From assembly GCA_039714715.1 (NCBI GenBank), contig JBDLIU010000183.1:1-9066 (forward strand): a stretch of DNA of 9,066 nt, in the 5' to 3' direction. Below the pieces are notes generated by a model. The model ran no database searches and was not told where the DNA came from. It saw only the letters and a list, made by a program, of their open reading frames with translations. Of this stretch, positions 1 to 7,312 are shown piece by piece. The position numbers and the translations under genes were made by a program. Within the stretch, counting starts at the first letter, position 1. Each line of letters starts with the position of its first letter. The stretch comes from S012-113 sp039714715. GTDB lineage: Bacteria > Bacteroidota > Bacteroidia > Cytophagales > Cyclobacteriaceae.

Positions 1-1
1 G

Positions 2-2017
2 AAGAGGTTGATATTTATTTCTTTGCTGATAATAAACTTACCTGTTTTTGCGCAACAAGGATTTAATACTTCCGGCAGTTTTGATATCGACTCCCATATA
101 AATAGTATCCTGAGTAACCTTGATGAAACAGCAACCCAGGACTATTATAATTTACTTATTCATTTTTATGATAACCCTGTAGATCTTAATAAAACGAATG
201 GCCAGGACCTTATCCAGCTAGGATTACTTTCCAATGAGCAAATTGATAATATTCTTGCCTACAAAAAAGATACAGGTCCATTCAAAAGCATCTATGAATT
301 GCAGGTAATTGAAAAAATATCTGCTAATGAAATTCGTGCCTTGTTTCCATTTGTTACCGTTTCTAAAACCCAATCACTGAAACAAGTGTTTTCAGAAATA
401 GGTCATGGAAAGCGTAATTATGCTACTATTGGCTACTCCAGAATTCTGCCATTGGCCATTGGGTATACTGATGACAGCTACCTGGGCTCCCCGGACCGTA
501 CACAGGTTAGACTCCGATTACGTAATCCCGGGCATATAAGTATTGGTCTCAGTGCACAAAAAGATCCCGGTGAAAACTGGCTTTCAAACTCAAAAATACC
601 TTCTCCCGATTATGTCTCAGGTCATATATATCTTGAAAACCAGGGAAAGATAAAACAAATGGCACTTGGAGATTACCGATTACAATTCGGACAGGGGCTT
701 GTGCTGGGTGCTGGGTTTATGGTCGGTAAAAATGCTGAGGCAGTTACCACAGTGAAGCAATCTAATCTTGGAATAATCCCCTACTCTTCCATTACGGAGA
801 ATAATTTTTTTCGTGGCACAGGCGTTACACTGCAAATTCATGAGAATATGGATATATCTGTATTTTATTCTAACCAACATTTAGATGCTACCCCGTTAAA
901 AGACCAGGTTATCAATGCGGTTTCAGCTATTCGAACATCAGGGCTACACAGAACTGCTTCAGAACTGGAAGCCAAAGATCTGCTGCATGAGCAGGTTTGG
1001 GGTAGTGCATTCATTTATAATAAAGACAACTACTCTACAGGTTTATTAATAACGGGAACAAATTTTGATAAACCTGTTTTGCCATCACCCAAAGACTACA
1101 ATCAGTACTATTTTTCAGGAAATAACCTTTTGAATTATAGTTGGTTTGGCCAAGTTGAATCTGGAAGTTTTATATTTTTCGGAGAACTCGCAAAAACCTA
1201 TAAGGCCGGTGAAGCAATTAATATTGGTGCCATAGGAAGCCTTACAAAATACATCAGCACAAGTCTTTTGCTCAGATCTTTGTCAAAAGATTTCCATTCA
1301 TTTTATGGCTTAACATTTTCAGAAAGAAGTCAGATAGCTAATGAAAGTGGTATTTATTGGGGAATTAATCTTTATCCCCTGAAGAAACTCAGTATTTCCG
1401 CTTATTACGATATGTATAAATTCCCCTGGCTTACTTTATCAACTGCTGGTCCGTCTGACGGGCAAGAATACCTTATCAGGATTAACTATGAATTCAACGA
1501 CTTAACGCATGGATATTTTCAACTAAGAAAAGAAACTTCTGAAAGTAAAGAAAACATCGGCATTGTTGATGTTAACCAACCCCGGTCGCTTCTAAAAACA
1601 ATTATTAATCTTGATTATAATCTTGAAAGCCCTTTCACTTTCAGAACCCGGTTGCAATACAATCTATTCACAGCAAGCAATGAGGAAGAAGGTTGGCTCT
1701 TCTACCAGGATATTAATTACAAGTCAAGAAATATTGGTGTTTCCGGACGAATATTATTTTTTGATACCGATTCTTTTTCAGCCCGACAATATGCTTATGA
1801 AAAAGACATGTTATTTAGCTATAATACAAAAATGTTTAATGGAAAAGGTGTTAGTTATTACCTTCTATTAAAATATAAACCTGTTCGGAACCTCTCGGTC
1901 AGGGTAAAATGGTCTTATACGGAATACCTGGATCAGGACGAGCTGGGGAGTGGCAATGATTTGATAGAGGGCAATACTAAAACTCAACTCAATGCACAAG
2001 TGCATTATACATTTTAA
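2..2017 (+). CDS. Exported helix-hairpin-helix (ComEA-like) protein with outer-membrane-barrel-like domain, 5' end at window edge
   Basis: Likely an outer-membrane protein with a periplasmic DNA-binding-type module; its function is unknown. A hydrophobic signal peptide ends near PVFAQQ (about residue 18). A tandem HhH region of the ComEA kind follows at about residues 55-115: NPVDLNKTNG starts one motif, and GPFKSIYELQVI is the usual second half. The remaining 550 or so residues are rich in alternating aromatic/polar beta strands and end in HYTF; a terminal aromatic residue is typical of outer-membrane barrels. Start choice: the first start codon inside the window is TTG at 8, but the frame stays open to the edge as AAG AGG TTG, and base 1 is G. 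An ATG straddling the edge would give MKRLIFIS, a better signal peptide, so the gene is probably cut by two bases. HhH-plus-barrel proteins occur in Bacteroidota without an assigned role. The HhH call is confident; the barrel is inferred. Confidence 0.8.
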   Translation, partial: KRLIFISLLIINLPVFAQQGFNTSGSFDIDSHINSILSNLDETATQDYYNLLIHFYDNPVDLNKTNGQDLIQLGLLSNEQIDNILAYKKDTGPFKSIYELQVIEKISANEIRALFPFVTVSKTQSLKQVFSEIGHGKRNYATIGYSRILPLAIGYTDDSYLGSPDRTQVRLRLRNPGHISIGLSAQKDPGENWLSNSKIPSPDYVSGHIYLENQGKIKQMALGDYRLQFGQGLVLGAGFMVGKNAEAVTTVKQSNLGIIPYSSITENNFFRGTGVTLQIHENMDISVFYSNQHLDATPLKDQVINAVSAIRTSGLHRTASELEAKDLLHEQVWGSAFIYNKDNYSTGLLITGTNFDKPVLPSPKDYNQYYFSGNNLLNYSWFGQVESGSFIFFGELAKTYKAGEAINIGAIGSLTKYISTSLLLRSLSKDFHSFYGLTFSERSQIANESGIYWGINLYPLKKLSISAYYDMYKFPWLTLSTAGPSDGQEYLIRINYEFNDLTHGYFQLRKETSESKENIGIVDVNQPRSLLKTIINLDYNLESPFTFRTRLQYNLFTASNEEEGWLFYQDINYKSRNIGVSGRILFFDTDSFSARQYAYEKDMLFSYNTKMFNGKGVSYYLLLKYKPVRNLSVRVKWSYTEYLDQDELGSGNDLIEGNTKTQLNAQVHYTF

Positions 2018-2090
2018 ATAGGTTGATAACTATCTATGTGCCCCTTAGAAACACATTTGAGATACTTTGTGTAACATTTAACAGTTATTC

Positions 2091-2130
2091 CGCAAAGAAC
2101 CACAAAGAAGACGCAGAGTTACGCAGAGCT
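2091..2130. repeat. Tandem degenerate repeat, about 10-bp period, upstream of comB
   Basis: Four units of the form CAAAG/CAGAG begin at 2093, 2103, 2114 and 2124, so they are spaced 10, 11 and 10 bases apart. The last two units, ACGCAGAGTT (2111-2120) and ACGCAGAGCT (2121-2130), match at nine of ten positions. An inverted CTTTGTG at 2065-2071 is complementary to CACAAAG at 2101-2107, so the element may extend left and once have been palindromic. It fills the centre of the 211-bp gap between the HhH gene and comB, where no other gene is visible. It resembles dispersed intergenic repeats of Bacteroidota genomes, but that is from general familiarity and no family name is assigned. Confidence 0.55.
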
Positions 2131-2228
2131 TTTATAATAGACCAACAAAACATAAACGATCATCCAACATCTAAGATTACCTGGGGTGAAAGGAAATAAA
2201 TAAGAACAATCTGTATTATTTTTACCTG

Positions 2229-2930
2229 ATGAAGAATATCTCAGTTTGTTTAAGCCCGGAGTTAATCCACCTCTTCGATTTAAAGAATAAAATCGTAGTA
2301 ATTGTTGATATCTTACGGGCCACATCTACAATGACCACAGCATTTGCCTATGGCATCAACCGGATAAAACCTATGGATGATGTAGAAAAGTGTAGAGAGC
2401 ATAAAAATGAAGGCTATGTAATTTCTGCGGAAAGAGGTGGACAGATGGTAGAGGGATTTGATTACGGCAATTCACCTTTCAGCTATATGAACCCAAACCT
2501 TAATGGAAGTGACATTGCTTTTACAACAACTAATGGCACACTTGCAATACATAAGTCATTAGAAGCTGAGAATATTCTAATTGGTTCATTCCTAAACCTG
2601 AGTGCGGTTGCAGATAAAATAAAGGAATTGAACAAGGATGTAGTAATTCACTGTGCAGGCTGGAAAGGAAGTGTTAATACGGAAGACACCTTATTTGCAG
2701 GTGCTTTAATTGAAGCGGTTAAAAATTCTTTAGAGTACAATTCAGACGATGCGATATTAGCACACAACTTATTTCTTCAACATCAATCAGATTTGTTGGG
2801 CCTCGTATTGCAATCGGCCCATGCGAAAAGGCTACAAAAATTCGGGATTAAAAAAGATATTGAGTTTTGTCTGAAAATTGATGAGTATGATGTTGTGCCT
2901 TATTTGGAAGGTGATCATCTGGTGATATAG
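2229..2930 (+). CDS. comB: 2-phosphosulfolactate phosphatase family protein (ComB)
   Basis: ComB is a magnesium-dependent acid phosphatase that converts 2-phosphosulfolactate to sulfolactate; in methanogens this is the second step of coenzyme M synthesis. The 233 residues carry the family's conserved blocks in order: VDILRATST (26-34), AERGG (67-71), GFDYGNSP (76-83), TTTNGT (99-104), GSFLN (119-123) and CAGWKGSVNTEDTLFAGAL (142-160). Length is normal for the family and there is no signal peptide, so the protein is cytosolic. ATG at 2229 is the natural start because VCLSPEL directly precedes the first conserved block; no Shine-Dalgarno is visible. Neither ComA (phosphosulfolactate synthase) nor ComC lies in the window, so the true substrate here is open. 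A role in sulfonate or sulfonolipid metabolism is only a guess. The gene stands alone and converges on the FecR-like gene downstream. Confidence 0.88.
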   Translation: MKNISVCLSPELIHLFDLKNKIVVIVDILRATSTMTTAFAYGINRIKPMDDVEKCREHKNEGYVISAERGGQMVEGFDYGNSPFSYMNPNLNGSDIAFTTTNGTLAIHKSLEAENILIGSFLNLSAVADKIKELNKDVVIHCAGWKGSVNTEDTLFAGALIEAVKNSLEYNSDDAILAHNLFLQHQSDLLGLVLQSAHAKRLQKFGIKKDIEFCLKIDEYDVVPYLEGDHLVI

Positions 2931-2950
2931 GCATTCCTATCCGAACTAAC

Positions 2951-2983
2951 AAAAAATGTCCCGGCATTTACATACCGAGACAT
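2951..2983 (-). terminator. Intrinsic terminator of the CHASE2/FecR-like unit
   Basis: The arms ATGTCCCGG (2956-2964) and CCGAGACAT (2975-2983) form a nine-position stem with a ten-base loop. On the minus strand the single imperfect pair (2961/2978) is a G-U wobble, and the stem is followed by six U residues (A-run 2951-2956). On the plus strand that pair would be C-A and no U-run follows. The signal therefore terminates leftward transcription, 27 bases past the stop codon of the FecR-like gene. Confidence 0.8.
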
Positions 2984-3009
2984 CTCATGACAGTAAAATG
3001 TTACTTATC

Positions 3010-3933
3010 TTATTTCTTTAAACCGTTCCTCATCAGGAACTCATCATAAACTTCTTTGAAGTATTCCACGTCCGGAGACATTTTAATAGCATGCTCATAG
3101 CTAGTCAGAGCATCAAGTACTAAGCTGTTTTCCTCGTAGAATTCTGCTAATATTATCTTGTTAATTGAAGACTCCTCTCCAAGATTATCTTCTAATCCTT
3201 TTAGCTCAACTTCAAAACTGGCTGCAGTTTCCTGGCTCACACGTTCGATTGCAGCACGCTTCGACTTCACTTCATCATTGCCTTTCAAATTTACATCAAC
3301 AATTATCAGGTTTTCTGCGAATGCGTCAGCTAGCTTAGGATCATTGAAATCAATGGTATAGCTTGATTCATTTGTTTCAGCTACCATAATGGTCTGCTCA
3401 AACAAATCGAAAAGTTTGATTTCATATGTATTATCTCCATCAAGCGGTTCCCACTTTATCAGAACCTGCGGGTTGTATACTGAAACAGTAGTTGGCATTA
3501 AAATATGAATAGAGGCATCATCATCACCTCTTTCAACCGCCCCTGTTACACTGGCATACTTCCTTCTGTTAGACTCTCTTTCTTCAGGAGACATCTTACT
3601 CATTACATAATCAGCATATTTCCCAGCAATATTCTGGGCACCTGCTGTTATTGCAGTTGACAAATCACTGATACTATAAGTTCCCTGCTTTTTAAGTTCT
3701 TTTGTTTTACCTGTTGAGTGTACGAGCCCTAAATACCCGTTTTCACCCACTTGAATCTGGTCTCCATCATTGAGTTTACCTCCTATTCTAAGTGATTGCC
3801 AGTCTCCACTTCCTCCTACTTTCATTTTATTAGCCCCTTTTGAGACCATAATTCGGAAAGTATATCCTTGCCCGAAACCAGTAAGGCCTATCAACATAAG
3901 GCCTGCCAGAATTAATGAAATTTTACGTGTCAT
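3010..3933 (-). CDS. Secreted FecR-like / Ig-like / TPR-like protein, partner candidate of CHASE2
   Basis: Function unknown. A signal peptide covers residues 1-21 (hydrophobic LILAGLMLIGLTGFG, then Q); there is no lipobox cysteine, so the product should be periplasmic. Residues about 26-90 look like a FecR-type beta domain, with the pattern W-x-x-L-x-x-G-x-x-L-x-x-G-D-x-I (WQSLRIGGKLNDGDQI, 45-60), followed by a glycine-rich LGLVHSTGKTKEL and GTYSI. Residues 145-215 suggest an Ig/Fn3-like fold: PQVLIKWEPLDGDNTYEIKL and SSYTIDF match the usual strand pattern. Residues 225-307 are helical, and AEFYEENSLVLDALTSYEHA resembles one TPR repeat. It lies 54 bp behind the CHASE2 gene in the same direction, with no promoter or terminator seen between them, and ends in its own terminator. 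The domain calls are by pattern only; FecR-like is the firmest. Classic FecR partners (FecI sigma factor, TonB receptor) are absent from the window. Confidence 0.72.
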   Translation of the reverse strand: MTRKISLILAGLMLIGLTGFGQGYTFRIMVSKGANKMKVGGSGDWQSLRIGGKLNDGDQIQVGENGYLGLVHSTGKTKELKKQGTYSISDLSTAITAGAQNIAGKYADYVMSKMSPEERESNRRKYASVTGAVERGDDDASIHILMPTTVSVYNPQVLIKWEPLDGDNTYEIKLFDLFEQTIMVAETNESSYTIDFNDPKLADAFAENLIIVDVNLKGNDEVKSKRAAIERVSQETAASFEVELKGLEDNLGEESSINKIILAEFYEENSLVLDALTSYEHAIKMSPDVEYFKEVYDEFLMRNGLKK

Positions 3934-3987
3934 GTCTATATTGGTTATCGTTGTTTTGGTGTTCTATTTAATATATACTGTTAAGTG

Positions 3988-5265
3988 TCACTTGGTAAGC
4001 CATTTTTTTTCAATTCTTTCCCAGGCATTTACAATTACCCCATAATAAACTTCTAATGTATCTCCTGCGAACAGCACGGCAATAATAGTTAATGTTAAAT
4101 TTAGTTTATAACTAAAATAGTGAAATACTAAGATAATAATAAACGTAAATAATAATGCTTCAGTCAGCTGAATCAATTTCGTTAAACCATCATACCACCT
4201 ATCCATTTTATAATAAATGATTGAAAATAAGAATACATTCAAAAAGCATACCAAAATGGCAAGCCATATGCCCTGGGTTTCTGTCATTTGGTCAATGTAT
4301 TGCTCATTAAGAATCATTGAGACAATATTAGCATGAATAACTACACCAAACATATCAGCTCTAGCTCGTCCAGTATATTTCTCATTTAGGGGCGTGAAAT
4401 ATTTATCTTCGATAGTAACTTTATCATCAAAGTCCTGGCCCAGAAATCCCATAAGTATAATTTTGTCTTTAAGTAAATCCGGTGTGTATTGCATTGTATC
4501 AAGAACTTGCCACCAATCCAAAGCAAAGAATCGGGTACCTAATCGTGTAAGCCCATAATCCATTACATTACCGGTATAGTTTACAATTTCCTCGTCAATA
4601 TTTCTGTCCAGGAATTTTTTTGTTTTAACAGGGTCGTATTCCATAGCAACCTGAACGGCAAACGCTAAAACTGTATCAATTTCATTTGTCTCAGGATTTC
4701 GAAGTAATTCCCTGGGGAAAAAACTTCGATTCGTCTTATATTGCCATTGGGGCCCACCTACATTTTCAATAGGTAAATTTACTAAAGCCGTCTTATGATC
4801 CTGTGTAAACATAGGGTGACTGTATTCTGCATCCTGCCAAATAAAATCATCTCCATTATCAAGTAATTTAACATACATAATAACATTAGGTGAATTAGAT
4901 AAAGCATTTGCCAACATAAAATCCCCGAGAGTGTCAGGTTTTAGATTCCTAAATATTGCATCTAATCCAATAACTTTAGGCCCGAAACTATTAATAATAT
5001 TAATTTGCTCTGCTGTAACTCTTCTAGTGGCACCTGCTGCTGGTGATCCCATATTGATAATTACAATATCTTCTTCAGCCGGGGGAACCTCTCTCCATTG
5101 TTCGTTTGAAAACACCTGGTCTGTCATTTCATATCCTTCCAGAGCGTCTCCAATGGGATCAAGGAATTCAAAAATTGCAAACATTTGACCAGCTACCCAC
5201 ATAAACCCAAAAATAAATCCGGTGGCAAGTATGTTGTGTATCCAAAATTTTCTTTTCTTTAACAT
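3988..5265 (-). CDS. CHASE2-domain membrane sensor lacking an output domain
   Basis: CHASE2 is an extracytoplasmic sensory domain normally attached to cyclases, histidine kinases, GGDEF or serine/threonine kinase domains. One membrane segment lies at about residues 10-32. A large periplasmic region (33-330) follows, with the two CHASE2 signature blocks: DIVIINMGSP with VIGLDAIF (66-105), and DKIILMGFLG through VIHANIVSMILNEQYI (267-323). Three closely spaced helices come next (about 332-352, 366-385 and 388-404), the usual CHASE2 tail. The chain ends about 20 residues later at KKWLTK, so there is no room for a catalytic output domain. The stop is a clean TGA and no continuation of an output domain is apparent in the 54 bp before the next gene, so this looks like a stand-alone form. 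A minus-strand A8 run lies close to the end (4003-4010). The ATG at 5265 directly precedes the basic KKRK start of the first helix. First gene of a probable two-gene operon with the FecR-like gene. Confidence 0.85.
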   Translation of the reverse strand: MLKKRKFWIHNILATGFIFGFMWVAGQMFAIFEFLDPIGDALEGYEMTDQVFSNEQWREVPPAEEDIVIINMGSPAAGATRRVTAEQINIINSFGPKVIGLDAIFRNLKPDTLGDFMLANALSNSPNVIMYVKLLDNGDDFIWQDAEYSHPMFTQDHKTALVNLPIENVGGPQWQYKTNRSFFPRELLRNPETNEIDTVLAFAVQVAMEYDPVKTKKFLDRNIDEEIVNYTGNVMDYGLTRLGTRFFALDWWQVLDTMQYTPDLLKDKIILMGFLGQDFDDKVTIEDKYFTPLNEKYTGRARADMFGVVIHANIVSMILNEQYIDQMTETQGIWLAILVCFLNVFLFSIIYYKMDRWYDGLTKLIQLTEALLFTFIIILVFHYFSYKLNLTLTIIAVLFAGDTLEVYYGVIVNAWERIEKKWLTK

Positions 5266-5324
5266 AGGTTTTGATTAAGAAACCACAATTTAGTGAATAG
5301 ATTTTATATCTGAAAGTTCACGGC
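5266..5324. promoter_or_regulatory. Divergent intergenic promoter region between the CHASE2 gene and meaB
   Basis: Only 59 bp separate two start codons pointing away from each other, so promoters for both units must lie here or inside the coding sequences. On the plus strand, TAGATTTT (5298-5305) and TATATCTG (5305-5312) each differ by one base from the Bacteroidota -7 element TAnnTTTG. No well-spaced TTG element was found for either. For the minus strand no convincing -7 element could be picked. The region follows from the layout; the individual boxes are weak. Confidence 0.4.
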
Positions 5325-6308
5325 ATGGCTGATATAGATAACATGAAGAAAAAAGTGCTATCAGGTGACCCAGTTGCACTGGGTAAAGCCATCACGCTGA
5401 TAGAGAGTAAAAAGGATGAAGACAGATTAACCGCCAACCAGCTTTTATCTGAGATATTAAGCCAAACAGGAAATTCACTTCGAATAGGCATTACTGGGGT
5501 GCCAGGGGTTGGAAAAAGTACGTTTATAGATACTCTCGGTGAGTTAATCACTTCACAGGGTAAAAAATTAGCTGTTTTGGCTATAGATCCCAGCAGTCCG
5601 CAGTCGAAAGGAAGCATTTTAGGTGACAAAACCAGGATGAGCAAACTGGCAGGCAATCAAAATGCATTTATCAGGCCCTCCGCCAGTGGTGGCAACCTGG
5701 GAGGTGTGGCCAGCAACACGATGGACTCAATCCTTCTTTGTGAAGCAGCCGGATACGATGTGGTTCTTATAGAAACGGTTGGTGTCGGACAATCTGAAGT
5801 AGCTGTAAAGAATATGACTGATGTATTCCTGCTACTGATGCTGGCCGGTGCTGGCGATGAGCTACAGGGCATAAAGCGTGGCATAATGGAAATGGCAGAC
5901 ATCCTGGTAATCAATAAGGCTGACGGAGATAATATAGCCAATGCTAACCTGGCTAGAAAAGCCTATGAAAATGCCCTGCACCTGTTTAGTCCACGGGAAA
6001 CAGGCTGGTCGCCTCCAGTACTGACATGTTCTTCTATTTCTGGCAAAGGAGTTGAAAACGTGTGGTACCAGGTAAATGAATATGCTGAATCCATTAGTAA
6101 AAATGGAGAACTTAAGAACATAAGAGAAGAGCAAAAGAAGCATTGGTTGGAAAGCATGCTTAGTGCAGAGGTTATGGATCACATTCAGAAAGACAAGCAG
6201 CTTCAACCCATATTAACTAAACTGGAAAAAGAAGTATTAAAAGGTAACCTTACTCCTCAACAAGCAGTTCAGGACATTCTGAATGCCTTCTTTGGCAGGC
6301 AAGGTTAA
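5325..6308 (+). CDS. meaB: Methylmalonyl-CoA mutase-associated GTPase MeaB (ArgK family)
   Basis: MeaB is a cytosolic G3E P-loop GTPase that gates cobalamin loading and protects or reactivates adenosylcobalamin-dependent methylmalonyl-CoA mutase. Motifs seen: Walker A GVPGVGKST (58-66), the switch-region block IDPSSPQSKGSILGDKTRM (87-105), RPSASGGNLGGVA (117-129), ETVGVGQSE (150-158), the base-recognition motif NKAD (197-200) and a CSSISGKG block near 235-242. The helical C-terminal dimerisation tail ends at FFGRQG. At 327 residues it is full length. ATG at 5325 gives the expected short helical lead before the P-loop; there is no clear Shine-Dalgarno. The mutase genes are not in the window, so the partner is inferred from the family. 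Other members serve isobutyryl-CoA or related mutases, and the sequence alone cannot separate these. Sua5 follows 50 bp later. Confidence 0.95.
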   Translation: MADIDNMKKKVLSGDPVALGKAITLIESKKDEDRLTANQLLSEILSQTGNSLRIGITGVPGVGKSTFIDTLGELITSQGKKLAVLAIDPSSPQSKGSILGDKTRMSKLAGNQNAFIRPSASGGNLGGVASNTMDSILLCEAAGYDVVLIETVGVGQSEVAVKNMTDVFLLLMLAGAGDELQGIKRGIMEMADILVINKADGDNIANANLARKAYENALHLFSPRETGWSPPVLTCSSISGKGVENVWYQVNEYAESISKNGELKNIREEQKKHWLESMLSAEVMDHIQKDKQLQPILTKLEKEVLKGNLTPQQAVQDILNAFFGRQG

Positions 6309-6358
6309 ACATAATACAAGGTAATTTTTTACTTTCGCACTTAGACTTTATTATTCTT

Positions 6359-7306
6359 TTGGCTGAGATAGGGAACGATATAAAAAAAGCTGCTGATATT
6401 CTTTCGAATGGAGGCCTTGTAGGTATTCCTACCGAAACCGTTTATGGGCTGGCTGCCAATGCTTTAGATCCTAAAGCAGTTGTTAAGGTTTTCGAAGCCA
6501 AACAGCGACCATCATTCGATCCATTAATTACTCACATTCCGAATGAAGAAGCATTATTGCCACTCGTTAATAAGCTGCCTGAAAAAGCAAAATCACTTAT
6601 TGACCAATATTGGCCCGGGCCACTAACCGTTGTGCTTCCTAAATCGGATAAGATAAATGAAATGATCTCAAGTGGTCTATCGACAGCTGCTTTCAGAATG
6701 CCAAGGCATGCAATGCTTCACAGCCTACTGGAATCTTTACCTTTTCCTCTGGTTGCCCCCAGTGCCAATCCATTTGGTTATGTAAGCCCTACCTCGGCAC
6801 AACATGTAAACCAGCAGCTGGGAGATAGAATTGATTATATATTAGATGGAGGCGAATGTAAAATAGGTGTAGAATCTACTATTGTTGGATTCCATGATGA
6901 TAATCCAAGTGTTCTTCGTTTAGGAGGATTATCAGTTGAAGAAATTGAATCTGTTATTGGTGAAGTAACTGTAAGCACCAGTTCGAGCTCCAGGCCCAGC
7001 GCCCCGGGAATGCTATCAGCTCATTACTCACCTACGAAGCAGGTAATAAGAGGAAATATCGATAAATTACTGGAAGAAAACCGAACACAAAGAATTGGTA
7101 TACTTTCTTTTACAAAAAAGTACTCTGGTTATCCTACCTTTGTATTATCAGAAAAGGCAAGCTTGAATGAAGCTGCCATGAACCTTTTTGCCGGCCTGAG
7201 ATGGTTTGAGGAACAGGATGTTGACTTAATCATCACAGAATTAGTTCCTGATAACGGATTAGGAAGGGCAATAAATGATAGATTAAAACGAGCAAGCTAT
7301 AAATAA
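6359..7306 (+). CDS. sua5: L-threonylcarbamoyladenylate synthase, two-domain Sua5 type
   Basis: Makes threonylcarbamoyl-AMP from threonine, bicarbonate and ATP; this is the first step of N6-threonylcarbamoyladenosine (t6A37) modification of ANN-decoding tRNAs. The YrdC domain (about 5-205) shows PTETVYGL (24-31), KQRPSFDPL (48-56), WPGPLT (85-90), FRMPRH (112-117), APSANPFGYVSPTSA (133-147) and GVESTIVG (170-177). The linker APGMLSAHYSP (215-225) and a C-terminal Sua5 domain of about 90 residues make this the long Sua5 form rather than the short TsaC. Start: no in-frame ATG exists between the meaB stop and the YrdC domain, and TTG at 6359 places AEIGNDI correctly, so a TTG start is likely. 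ATT codons at 6350 and 6353 are less likely alternatives. TACTTTCG (6330-6337) is one base off the -7 consensus TAnnTTTG, a weak promoter candidate. The stop lies 6 bp before pgk. Confidence 0.92.
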   Translation: MAEIGNDIKKAADILSNGGLVGIPTETVYGLAANALDPKAVVKVFEAKQRPSFDPLITHIPNEEALLPLVNKLPEKAKSLIDQYWPGPLTVVLPKSDKINEMISSGLSTAAFRMPRHAMLHSLLESLPFPLVAPSANPFGYVSPTSAQHVNQQLGDRIDYILDGGECKIGVESTIVGFHDDNPSVLRLGGLSVEEIESVIGEVTVSTSSSSRPSAPGMLSAHYSPTKQVIRGNIDKLLEENRTQRIGILSFTKKYSGYPTFVLSEKASLNEAAMNLFAGLRWFEEQDVDLIITELVPDNGLGRAINDRLKRASYK

Positions 7307-7312
7307 TTTTTT

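Noticed and set aside
2022..2037. ATAGGTTGATAACTAT as a terminator hairpin after the first gene
   Set aside because: Only four outer base pairs are continuous, the core does not pair well, and there is no T-run.
2057..2072. ATACTTTGTG as a Bacteroidota promoter -7 box for comB
   Set aside because: The spacing inside the box does not fit TAnnTTTG, it is about 160 bp from the start codon, and it is better explained as part of the inverted repeat.
2119..2325. Minus-strand open frame of 68 codons overlapping the comB start
   Set aside because: It runs through the comB N-terminus and the tandem repeat, and has no signal, motif or plausible promoter.
4003..4010. A8 run (minus strand) near the 3' end of the CHASE2 gene as a programmed frameshift to a fused output domain
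   Set aside because: The zero frame reaches a normal stop soon after, and no output domain was recognised downstream; the next gene has its own start and a signal peptide.
4931..5188. Plus-strand open frame inside the CHASE2 gene
   Set aside because: Shadow of the opposite strand; the minus-strand reading carries the conserved CHASE2 blocks.
5657..6206. Long open frames on the minus strand inside meaB
   Set aside because: They are antisense to a fully motif-supported GTPase, have low-complexity, serine-rich or cysteine/phenylalanine-rich translations, and show no recognisable domain.
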